A stretch of DNA of 19,916 nt from JAEYFP01 sp964579795 (lineage in GTDB: Bacteria; Bacillota; Clostridia; Lachnospirales; Lachnospiraceae): assembly GCA_964579795.1 (NCBI GenBank), contig CAZOHM010000048.1, positions 1 to 19,916 on the forward strand. The letters are read 5' to 3'. Positions 8,950 to 14,492 of this stretch are shown here, one piece after another (within the stretch, counting starts at the first letter, position 1; every line of letters starts with the position of its first letter). Below the pieces are notes generated by a model, which was not told where the DNA came from, made no database searches, and saw only the letters and a program-made list of their open reading frames with translations. A program made the translations under genes and the position numbers.

Positions 8950-9004
8950 TGCTATGGGAAAAAAGCAAATTGCCTGAATGAATGGTAATGCCAAGGAGGA
9001 CTTC

Positions 9005-10291
9005 ATGTTAGATATGAAATTTGTCAGGGAAAATCCTGATGCTGTAAAACAAAATCTCAAAAACAAGTTTCAGGAAGAGAAACTTCCGCTTGTGGATGAA
9101 GTTATTAAATTAGATGAAGCTGGTAGAAATGCCAAGCAGGAGGCAGATGAGCTACGCTCCAATAGAAACAAAATATCTAAGCAGATTGGTGCGTTGATGG
9201 CGCAGGGGAAGAAAGAAGAAGCAGAAGAAGTCAAAAAACAGGTGACAGCAAATTCAGAAAAGCTTGCACAGCTTGAAGAGGAAGAAGCAAAGCTGACCGA
9301 AAAGATTACAAAAATCATGATGAGTCTGCCAAATATTATTGATCCAAGTGTACCAATTGGAAAAGATGATTCAGAGAATGTTGAAGTGACAAAGTATGGA
9401 GAGCCGGTTGTACCGGATTTTGAAATCCCGTATCATACAGAGATAATGGAAAAATTTGATGGTATTGATTTAGACAGTGCCGGAAGGGTTGCAGGAAATG
9501 GGTTCTATTATTTGATGGGAGATATTGCCAGGCTTCATTCAGCTGTCATTTCCTATGCAAGAGATTTTATGATTGACAGAGGATTCACCTATTGTGTACC
9601 TCCGTTTATGATCAGAAGCAATGTTGTGACCGGCGTTATGAGTTTTGCTGAAATGGATGCCATGATGTATAAGATCGAAGGTGAGGATTTATATCTGATC
9701 GGTACGAGCGAGCATTCCATGATTGGAAAGTTTATTGATACGATTATTCCCGAGGAGAGTCTTCCGAAGACCTTGACGAGTTATTCTCCATGCTTTAGAA
9801 AAGAAAAGGGTGCACATGGAATTGAGGAAAGAGGTGTTTACCGTATTCATCAGTTTGAAAAGCAGGAGATGATTGTTGTCTGTAAACCAGAGGATTCAAA
9901 AATGTGGTTTGACAAGCTATGGCAGAATACTGTAGATTTATTCCGCTCGATGGATATTCCGGTGCGTACGCTTGAATGCTGTTCGGGGGATTTGGCTGAT
10001 TTGAAAGTAAAATCGTTTGATGTAGAGGCATGGTCGCCGAGACAGAAGAAATATTTTGAAGTAGGTAGCTGCTCTAACCTTGGAGATGCACAGGCAAGAC
10101 GTTTGAAGATTCGTGTGAACGGTGAAAACGGAAAGTATTTTGCACATACATTGAATAATACAGTAGTTGCTCCTCCGCGTATGCTGATTGCATTTTTGGA
10201 AAACAATCTGAATGCTGATGGAAGTGTCAATATTCCAAAGGTATTGCAGCCGTATATGGGTGGTAAGGAAAAGCTTTTACCAAATAAGTAG
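9005..10291 (+). CDS. serS: Seryl-tRNA synthetase, divergent gut-Clostridia type
   Basis: Class II aminoacyl-tRNA synthetase that charges tRNA-Ser (and tRNA-Sec if present) with serine. I start it at ATG 9005 (MLDMKF, 428 residues) because AAGGAGG at 8993-8999 sits five bases upstream. An in-frame ATG at 8978 lacks a ribosome site. An N-terminal tRNA-binding coiled coil covers about residues 30-105. The serine-binding TSE is at 234-236. Motif 2 is FRKEKGAHGIEERG (264-277), and motif 3 contains APPRMLIAFLENN near 389-401. These differ clearly from the Escherichia coli/Bacillus form (TAE, FRSEAGSAGRDTRG, GRTLVAILEN) and resemble archaeal-style versions. From memory this type is the usual one in Lachnospiraceae. 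It has its own promoter and terminator. Confidence 0.95.
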   Translation: MLDMKFVRENPDAVKQNLKNKFQEEKLPLVDEVIKLDEAGRNAKQEADELRSNRNKISKQIGALMAQGKKEEAEEVKKQVTANSEKLAQLEEEEAKLTEKITKIMMSLPNIIDPSVPIGKDDSENVEVTKYGEPVVPDFEIPYHTEIMEKFDGIDLDSAGRVAGNGFYYLMGDIARLHSAVISYARDFMIDRGFTYCVPPFMIRSNVVTGVMSFAEMDAMMYKIEGEDLYLIGTSEHSMIGKFIDTIIPEESLPKTLTSYSPCFRKEKGAHGIEERGVYRIHQFEKQEMIVVCKPEDSKMWFDKLWQNTVDLFRSMDIPVRTLECCSGDLADLKVKSFDVEAWSPRQKKYFEVGSCSNLGDAQARRLKIRVNGENGKYFAHTLNNTVVAPPRMLIAFLENNLNADGSVNIPKVLQPYMGGKEKLLPNK

Positions 10292-10297
10292 AAAAGT

Positions 10298-10328
10298 AAA
10301 AACAGCAGATTTTGTATCTGCTGTTTTT
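10298..10328. terminator. Bidirectional terminator between serS and the convergent phospholipase-like gene
   Basis: AAAAACAGCAGAT (10298-10310) pairs perfectly over 13 bp with 10316-10328 around a TTTGT loop. The arms carry A and T runs, so either strand yields a hairpin with a U tract. It lies 6 bases after the serS stop and about 30 bases after the end of the reverse-strand gene, serving both. Confidence 0.9.
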
Positions 10329-10358
10329 ATGTGTTATGATATTACAAATTGCTTTATT

Positions 10359-11072
10359 TTAGAAGGTGAACACGGGTTTTGCTGTAGCCTGCAGATGAAA
10401 AAGCTGGAGAATAGAGGCTACTACCTGATGGCAGATACGTACAATGTACATACAATCTTCTTCAATAGAGTGTTTCAATTTTAGGTATTCTTCATGAGAA
10501 CTCTGTATAAAGGTGAAGAGTGCCTGCGGTGTTTCAAAATGACGCAGCTGCTTCTGGTTTTGCTCAGCCTCACCGCTTTTTAAGTAGGTACGCATACTGA
10601 ATTTTAACTGCTTTTCGTATTTACAATGATCTTTAAGACTGCCATCATAAATATCATTATGCGGATATGTGAAGTAATCAGCTACATAGTGTGTAATCTG
10701 ACCGAGATCACGCATATATGATCCGGAGTCTTCACTGTGAAAATCGGTATGTGTTGTTAGTTTGAGAATACGTTCCTTTACCATCTGAAAAGTTCCGTCA
10801 AATTCATGTCTTGTAGTCAGAAAAGATGGTTTGCAGTCAGNNNNNNNNNNNNNNNNNNNNNNNNNNNNNNNNNNNNNNNNNNNNNNNNNNNNNNNNNNNN
10901 NNNNNNNNNNNNNNNNNNNNNNNNNNNNNNNNNNNNNNNNAGTCAGAAAAGATGGTTTGCAGTCAGGGAGAATGCTTCCAATATAAAATGCTTTACGATG
11001 CTTTGTAAGCTCAATAGTATCAGAAGTATGAACTAAATACATTGCTAAAGAAATATGTGATTTTTTTCTCAA
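10359..11072 (-). CDS. Zinc-dependent phospholipase C-like protein (interrupted by an assembly gap)
   Basis: TTG start at 11070-11072 with GGAG eight bases upstream. Read through the gap it gives 237 codons, 34 of them unknown. Collapsing the duplicated 26-mer and the 100 N (126 bases, 42 codons) leaves a continuous 195-residue protein. In that collapsed protein the zinc-ligand pattern of the PC-PLC/S1-P1 nuclease fold (Pfam Zn_dep_PLPC) is visible. D37 lies in GSILPD and H47 in TRHE. H86-x3-D90-x5-H96 is followed by H107-x3-E111, close to the H-x3-D-x5-H ... H-x3-E of Bacillus cereus PC-PLC. H6 may match the N-terminal histidine ligand. No signal peptide is seen, so it is probably cytoplasmic, unlike secreted PC-PLC. 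Substrate unknown. It is convergent with serS and divergent from the thioesterase operon. Confidence 0.75.
   Translation of the reverse strand: MRKKSHISLAMYLVHTSDTIELTKHRKAFYIGSILPDCKPSFLTXXXXXXXXXXXXXXXXXXXXXXXXXXXXXXXXXXDCKPSFLTTRHEFDGTFQMVKERILKLTTHTDFHSEDSGSYMRDLGQITHYVADYFTYPHNDIYDGSLKDHCKYEKQLKFSMRTYLKSGEAEQNQKQLRHFETPQALFTFIQSSHEEYLKLKHSIEEDCMYIVRICHQVVASILQLFHLQATAKPVFTF
10815..10966. repeat. Identical 26-bp direct repeat on both sides of the gap
   Basis: Bases 10815-10840 and 10941-10966 are identical over 26 bases, each starting and ending with AGTCAG, and they directly abut the N run. Both copies read DCKPSFLT in the same frame of the reverse-strand gene. This looks like two overlapping contig ends that were scaffolded but not merged, so the real sequence probably has one copy. 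Confidence 0.9.
10841..10940. other. Assembly gap of 100 N
   Basis: Exactly 100 unknown bases, a conventional scaffold spacer rather than a measured length. It lies inside the reverse-strand phospholipase-like gene. Confidence 0.99.
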
Positions 11073-11140
11073 AATAAAAACTCCTTTTTTAACGGATAAA
11101 AGTCTGCAGTACAGACAGCATTATTTTCACTCCGTTTTTT

Positions 11141-11169
11141 ATCATAACGCTGTAGAGTCAAAAAGTCCA
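11141..11169 (-). promoter_or_regulatory. Probable promoter of the phospholipase-like gene
   Basis: On the reverse strand, TGGACT (complement of 11164-11169) is followed after 17 bases by TATGAT (complement of 11141-11146). The leader to the TTG start is about 60 bases. It contains a short stem, GTCTG/CAGAC, near 11102-11116. Confidence 0.5.
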
Positions 11170-11234
11170 GTGAACAAACTGTGAAGAAAGTGAGAACGGA
11201 ATTTGTATAAGAAAATAGAAAATAAATATGAAAT

Positions 11235-11260
11235 TTGACAGATGGTTTTCGTTGTATAAT
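11235..11260 (+). promoter_or_regulatory. Promoter-like hexamers with a short spacer before the thioesterase operon
   Basis: Perfect TTGACA (11235-11240) and perfect TATAAT (11255-11260) are present, but only 14 bases separate them instead of 16-18. The -10 may be used with a weaker -35, or the promoter may need an activator that corrects spacing. It is the best promoter candidate for the downstream three genes. Confidence 0.45.
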
Positions 11261-11313
11261 AGAGGAGAATGAGTTAAAATAAATCCGAAAGACTGTAGTG
11301 AATGGGAGAACAA

Positions 11314-11736
11314 ATGAGCTATTCATATATACACAAAACACAATATTATGAAACTGATCAGATGGGTATAATTCATCATTCCAATTACATCCGGTGGTTT
11401 GAGGAAGCACGTACTGCTTTTTTAGCAGAGATAGGGTATGCTTATGCTCGATTGGAAAAGGAAGGAATAATCAGCCCGGTCCTATCGGTGGAATGTGAAT
11501 ATCGAAAAATGGTGCGCTATGGAGAAGATGTTCGCATTGAAGTAGAAATTGAGAAGTTCAATGGCATTAAGCTTGTTGTAATATACCATGTATATAATGA
11601 ACAGGACGGTGAACTTTGTACATGGGGCAGGACAAGCCATTGCTTCTTGCAGGCTGATGGCAGGCCTGTTTCAGTAAAAAAGGAACGACCGGAGTTTTAC
11701 AACCGGCTGCGTGAACAGCTCAAAACAGAAAATTGA
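11314..11736 (+). CDS. Acyl-CoA thioesterase, YbgC/4HBT hot-dog family
   Basis: A 140-residue single-domain hot-dog thioesterase that likely hydrolyses acyl-CoA or acyl-ACP thioesters in the cytoplasm. The family signature lies at residues 12-32 (ETDQMGIIHHSNYIRWFEEA), with catalytic aspartate D15 and the HHSNY helix start. I prefer ATG 11314 because GGGAG (11304-11308) is five bases upstream. The in-frame ATG at 11302 would add four residues and lacks a ribosome site. It is the first gene of a tight operon: the NYN gene starts 9 bases after its stop, using a GAGG that overlaps the stop codon. The natural substrate cannot be told from sequence, and the link to the NYN nuclease is not functionally obvious. 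Confidence 0.88.
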   Translation: MSYSYIHKTQYYETDQMGIIHHSNYIRWFEEARTAFLAEIGYAYARLEKEGIISPVLSVECEYRKMVRYGEDVRIEVEIEKFNGIKLVVIYHVYNEQDGELCTWGRTSHCFLQADGRPVSVKKERPEFYNRLREQLKTEN

Positions 11737-11745
11737 GGTAAATGA

Positions 11746-12648
11746 ATGGAAGAAAGAGAAAAAAGACTGGCAGTACTAATCGATTCAGAAAATATTTCTA
11801 CTAGATATATTAAGTATATTCTTGATGAAATATCCAACTATGGTGTGGCGACATATAAACGTGCTTACGGAGACTGGACAACTCCGATTTCTTCCAGCTG
11901 GAAGGAAGCAGTTCTGAAGAATTCAATTACGCCGATGCAGCAGTATGGGTATACGCAGGGAAAAAATTCGACCGATTCGGCAATGATTATTGATGCTATG
12001 GATATTCTGTATTCGGGGAAGGTAGACGGTTTCTGTATTGTATCAAGTGACAGTGATTTTACACGTCTGGCATCCCGTCTGCGTGAAGCTGGCATGCTTG
12101 TGATCGGTATGGGAGAAAAGAAAACTGTTGAGGCTTTTAGAACATCATGCTCACTGTTTAAGTATCTTGAGGTTTTGGCAGCAGAAGAAGAAGGACAGTC
12201 TAATGATGTCAGTCGTGAGGAAATAGAAGAGACAATATTAAAAATAATTGCTGACAATGAAGCAAATGATAAGGATACAACAGTTGGAGAGCTTGGAAAT
12301 AAAATAAGCAACAGACATGCTGACTTTGATGTCAGAAATTACGGCTATTCAAAGTTGTCCAAGTTTCTTGAGAGTGTTAAAAGCATAAAATTAGAGCAAA
12401 AAGGAAAATCAATACATGTATACCTGACAGAGAGTGAGGTTACAAGGGAACAGATTGAAAAAACAGTGAATGACATTGTAAAGACAGCAAAGGACCAGAC
12501 AATGAGTCTTCCGGAATTGAAACAAAAAATAGAAAGAAAATTTTCTAATTTTAATATTCGAGACTATAAATACAGTAAGTTTTCACAGTTTATTAAAGAT
12601 ATGGATGGACTAAGCGTGAAAAACAATACGGTAGAGCGTAAATCATAA
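11746..12648 (+). CDS. NYN-domain (LabA/DUF88-like) ribonuclease with two C-terminal LOTUS/OST-HTH domains
   Basis: A 300-residue cytoplasmic protein. The N-terminal NYN/PIN-like nuclease domain (about 5-145) shows the acidic metal-binding set: D13 in LIDSEN with N16, D77 and D83 in STDSAMIIDAMD, and D102 and D104 in SSDSDF. Two LOTUS (OST-HTH) domains follow, at about 157-227 and 234-292. Each carries the matching core FDVRNYGYSKLSKFL or FNIRDYKYSKFSQFI, which shows internal duplication. LOTUS domains bind RNA or G-quadruplex nucleic acid in other systems, so an RNA-processing or decay role is likely but not proven. Start ATG 11746, seven bases after GAGG. An overlapping ATG at 11742 is out of frame. 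It lies between a thioesterase and an oxidoreductase in one operon. Confidence 0.88.
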   Translation: MEEREKRLAVLIDSENISTRYIKYILDEISNYGVATYKRAYGDWTTPISSSWKEAVLKNSITPMQQYGYTQGKNSTDSAMIIDAMDILYSGKVDGFCIVSSDSDFTRLASRLREAGMLVIGMGEKKTVEAFRTSCSLFKYLEVLAAEEEGQSNDVSREEIEETILKIIADNEANDKDTTVGELGNKISNRHADFDVRNYGYSKLSKFLESVKSIKLEQKGKSIHVYLTESEVTREQIEKTVNDIVKTAKDQTMSLPELKQKIERKFSNFNIRDYKYSKFSQFIKDMDGLSVKNNTVERKS

Positions 12649-12690
12649 CAGGTAACTGTACCGAAAGACACATATAATAAGGAGAATAGA

Positions 12691-13920
12691 ATGAATATTG
12701 CGATATTAGGTGCCGGTGGAATTGCTACAACGATGGCGACTACACTTCAGCCACTAAAAGGTGCAGACTGCTATGCAGTAGCTGCAAGAGATATAAAACG
12801 AGCACAGGTTTTTGCGGATAAATATGGATTTTCCAAGGCTTATGGGTCTTATTCAGAAATGCTCAGCGATGAGAATGTTGAACTGGTTTATATTGCTACA
12901 CCACACTCCCACCATTATGAACATATCAAAATGTGTTTGGAACACGGCAAACACGTACTGTGTGAAAAAGCATTTACTGCAAATGCAAGACAGGCTGAAG
13001 AAGTACTGAGACTTGCAGAAGCAAAGGGTCTTTTACTGACAGAGGCTATCTGGACAAGATATATGCCGATGCGGCAGATTATTAATGATATTGTGAAAAG
13101 CGGTATCATTGGAAAACCAACATCATTATCAGCAAATCTCGGATATCCCCTGGAGCATGTTGAACGTATGGTAAAGCCGGAACTTGCAGGCGGAGCTTTG
13201 CTGGATCTTGGCGTTTACGTTCTGAACTTTGCATCTATGGTATTTGGAGATGAAATAGAAAGTATTGCTGCAACATGTATTAAGCTTGATTCGGGTGTGG
13301 ATGCACAGGAGACAATTATGCTGACATATCAGGATGGAAAAATGGCAACACTTTATGCTACCATGCTTGCGCAGACAGACAGACGTGGTATTATTAACGG
13401 TACGAATGGATATATCCAAATAGAGAACATAAATAACTACGAATCTGCAAGAGTGTTTAATCTTGAGAGAAAAGTTGTTGCCGAATATGCGGCACCTTGT
13501 CAGGTGACTGGATATGAATATGAAGTACAGTCTGCTATGCAGGCAATCAGAGATGGAAGAATAGAATGTCCGGAGATGCCACATATTGAAACGCTGAGAA
13601 TGATGCGCTTGATGGACAGTATTCGTTCTGCGTGGGAGATAGAATTTCCGTTTGAACGTCAGATGATTGTAATGCCAGAAGGGGAAACTTTGTCGGGGGA
13701 TGAGGCTACAAATGAAGCAGGAAGTCAGAGTGATAAATCTGAAAGCAAAGTCCGTAAAGTAACAGAGACAATTCCTTCGAGAAGTTCTATAAATCAAAAC
13801 AATAGCAATGCTGCTGTCAGTGAAGATGGCAAAGTAGTAGATTCTAACGGCGACAATGAAGATAGTAAAAAAGATGATAAAACAGAAAAGAGTACAGAAG
13901 AAAAAAGCAAGGATAAATAA
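12691..13920 (+). CDS. Gfo/Idh/MocA family NAD(P)-dependent oxidoreductase with a charged C-terminal tail
   Basis: 409 residues. A Rossmann domain opens at residue 1 with the dinucleotide loop GAGGIA (7-12). The family's EKP motif is EKA here (92-94, in HVLCEKAF). The substrate domain carries GGALLDLGVYVLNF (167-180), as in dihydrodiol- or sugar-dehydrogenase-like members. The enzyme should oxidise or reduce a sugar or cyclic polyol; the exact substrate is unknown. The fold normally ends near residue 328. Residues 330-409 are instead a hydrophilic tail rich in Ser, Lys, Asp, Glu and Asn, with no recognisable domain, and probably disordered. Start ATG 12691 has AAGGAG (12679-12684) six bases upstream. 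It is the last gene of its operon and ends in a bidirectional terminator. Its extreme 3' end carries a small tandem duplication. Confidence 0.88.
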   Translation: MNIAILGAGGIATTMATTLQPLKGADCYAVAARDIKRAQVFADKYGFSKAYGSYSEMLSDENVELVYIATPHSHHYEHIKMCLEHGKHVLCEKAFTANARQAEEVLRLAEAKGLLLTEAIWTRYMPMRQIINDIVKSGIIGKPTSLSANLGYPLEHVERMVKPELAGGALLDLGVYVLNFASMVFGDEIESIAATCIKLDSGVDAQETIMLTYQDGKMATLYATMLAQTDRRGIINGTNGYIQIENINNYESARVFNLERKVVAEYAAPCQVTGYEYEVQSAMQAIRDGRIECPEMPHIETLRMMRLMDSIRSAWEIEFPFERQMIVMPEGETLSGDEATNEAGSQSDKSESKVRKVTETIPSRSSINQNNSNAAVSEDGKVVDSNGDNEDSKKDDKTEKSTEEKSKDK

Positions 13921-13940
13921 AAAAATAAGGATAAATAAAA
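13909..13940 (+). repeat. 18-bp tandem duplication covering the stop codon of the oxidoreductase gene
   Basis: AAGGATAAATAAAA occurs at 13909-13922 and again at 13927-13940, an 18-base offset (six codons). The in-frame text reads KDK-stop-KNKDK-stop, so the last codons and the stop are duplicated. Loss of the first stop would add only six residues. Confidence 0.8.
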
Positions 13941-13974
13941 GAACAGTTCACATGACGGTATGAACTGTTCTTTT
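13937..13974. terminator. Bidirectional terminator between the oxidoreductase operon and rpsT
   Basis: AAAAGAACAGTTCA (13937-13950) pairs with TGAACTGTTCTTTT (13961-13974) over 14 bp around a 10-base loop. A and T runs on the outer arms let it act on both strands. It lies 16 bases after the oxidoreductase stop and 23 bases beyond the end of the convergent rpsT. Confidence 0.9.
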
Positions 13975-13997
13975 ATATTTGATTTATAAAGTATAAA

Positions 13998-14261
13998 CTA
14001 AGCAATTGCATTAACAGCTTTTGTCATACGTGAAATCTTTCTTGAAGAAGTACTCTTATGATAAACACCCTTGGATGTTGCTTTGCTTATTTCTGAGATT
14101 GCTTCAAGTAAAGCAGCATCTGCAGCCTCTTTGTTTTTCTCATCGATAGCAGCATAGACTTTCTTTACATAAGTTTTCACTCTGGACTTGATTGCTTTGT
14201 TGCGCTCAGTCTTTGTCTCAATAACAAGAATTCTCTTCTTTGCTGATTTAATATTAGCCAC
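13998..14261 (-). CDS. rpsT: 30S ribosomal protein S20
   Basis: 87 residues, normal for S20: highly basic at the N terminus (ANIKSAKKR) with a helical-hairpin composition and SRKISRMTKAVN near the end. S20 is a primary binder of 16S rRNA that helps assemble the small subunit body. Start is GTG (complement of 14259-14261) with AGGAGGT (complement of 14269-14275) seven bases upstream, giving GTG-GCT-AAT. It is a single-gene unit with its own strong promoter, an about 90-base leader containing a stable hairpin, and a terminator shared with the convergent operon. A GTG start and structured leader would suit translational autoregulation, which is known for S20 in Escherichia coli, but that is inference here. 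Confidence 0.97.
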   Translation of the reverse strand: MANIKSAKKRILVIETKTERNKAIKSRVKTYVKKVYAAIDEKNKEAADAALLEAISEISKATSKGVYHKSTSSRKISRMTKAVNAIA

Positions 14262-14315
14262 GGTTTACACCTCCTGTTTCCGTAGAGTAAGGATACGAAA
14301 ATCGCACCTCCCATG

Positions 14316-14348
14316 CATATCGAATCCGGACACGGACGTTTCGATATG
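14316..14348 (-). promoter_or_regulatory. Stable hairpin in the rpsT mRNA leader
   Basis: On the rpsT strand CATATCGAA (complement of 14340-14348) pairs with TTCGATATG (complement of 14316-14324) over nine bases. Inside it TCCG pairs with CGGA around a 4-base TGTC loop, leaving a 3-base ACG bulge on the 5' side. It begins only about 7 bases after the expected transcription start and about 40 bases before the ribosome site. There is no U tract, so it is not a terminator. It could be an S20-binding leader or an mRNA-stabilising 5' hairpin. Confidence 0.6.
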
Positions 14349-14351
14349 AAC

Positions 14352-14383
14352 ACACTCATATATTCTATTAGATATATGAGTGT
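14352..14383. promoter_or_regulatory. Perfect 12-bp inverted repeat over the rpsT -10 region (operator-like)
   Basis: ACACTCATATAT (14352-14363) and ATATATGAGTGT (14372-14383) form a perfect 12-bp dyad with an 8-base centre. One arm fills the spacer between -35 and -10, and the other runs from the edge of the -10 to the expected start point. Protein bound here would block the promoter. No regulator is recognised. Confidence 0.7.
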
Positions 14384-14390
14384 CTGTCAA
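14362..14390 (-). promoter_or_regulatory. Sigma-A promoter of rpsT with an upstream A/T tract
   Basis: On the reverse strand a perfect TTGACA (complement of 14385-14390) is followed after 17 bases by TAGAAT (complement of 14362-14367). Just upstream of the -35, runs of six A and six T (14393-14410, itself a CTTTTTT/AAAAAAG dyad) resemble an UP element, as expected for a ribosomal gene. Confidence 0.85.
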
Positions 14391-14422
14391 TACTTTTTTG
14401 CTGAAAAAAGAGAATACTTATG

Positions 14423-14453
14423 TGTATGATATAACACAATACCGTACATACTA
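14423..14453 (+). promoter_or_regulatory. Sigma-G-type sporulation promoter of gpr
   Basis: TGTATG (14423-14428), an 18-base spacer and CATACTA (14447-14453) match the forespore sigma-G pattern. CATACTA is the exact classical -10, and GTATG fits the usual -35. Transcription would start near 14460, about 33 bases before the gpr start. In Bacillus gpr is a forespore gene, so position and sequence agree. Confidence 0.72.
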
Positions 14454-14492
14454 ATACAGCGTAATCAGACAAGTGAAAGGAAGGAAAATGAA

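Noticed and set aside
8950..9004. T-box leader before serS
   Set aside because: Only about 50 bases separate the predicted start point from the ATG, with no T-box sequence or terminator hairpin.
13129..13797. 222-codon reverse-strand open frame opposite the oxidoreductase gene; likewise 5237-5767 and 16877-17488
   Set aside because: They lie wholly antisense to well-recognised proteins, are rich in Cys/His/Ile/Phe as expected of antisense translation, and have no ribosome sites or family features.
14177..14359. 60-codon reverse-strand frame overlapping the rpsT start
   Set aside because: It runs through the rpsT leader hairpin and ribosome site in another frame, without its own ribosome site or recognisable protein.
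14393..14410. CTTTTTT-GCTG-AAAAAAG hairpin as a terminator
   Set aside because: The stem is almost all A-T and it sits upstream of the rpsT -35, where an A/T-rich UP element is the simpler reading.
14488..14490. ATG as the gpr start
   Set aside because: It is out of frame with the RTDLALEARE start region; GTG 14493 is in frame and has suitable ribosome-site spacing.
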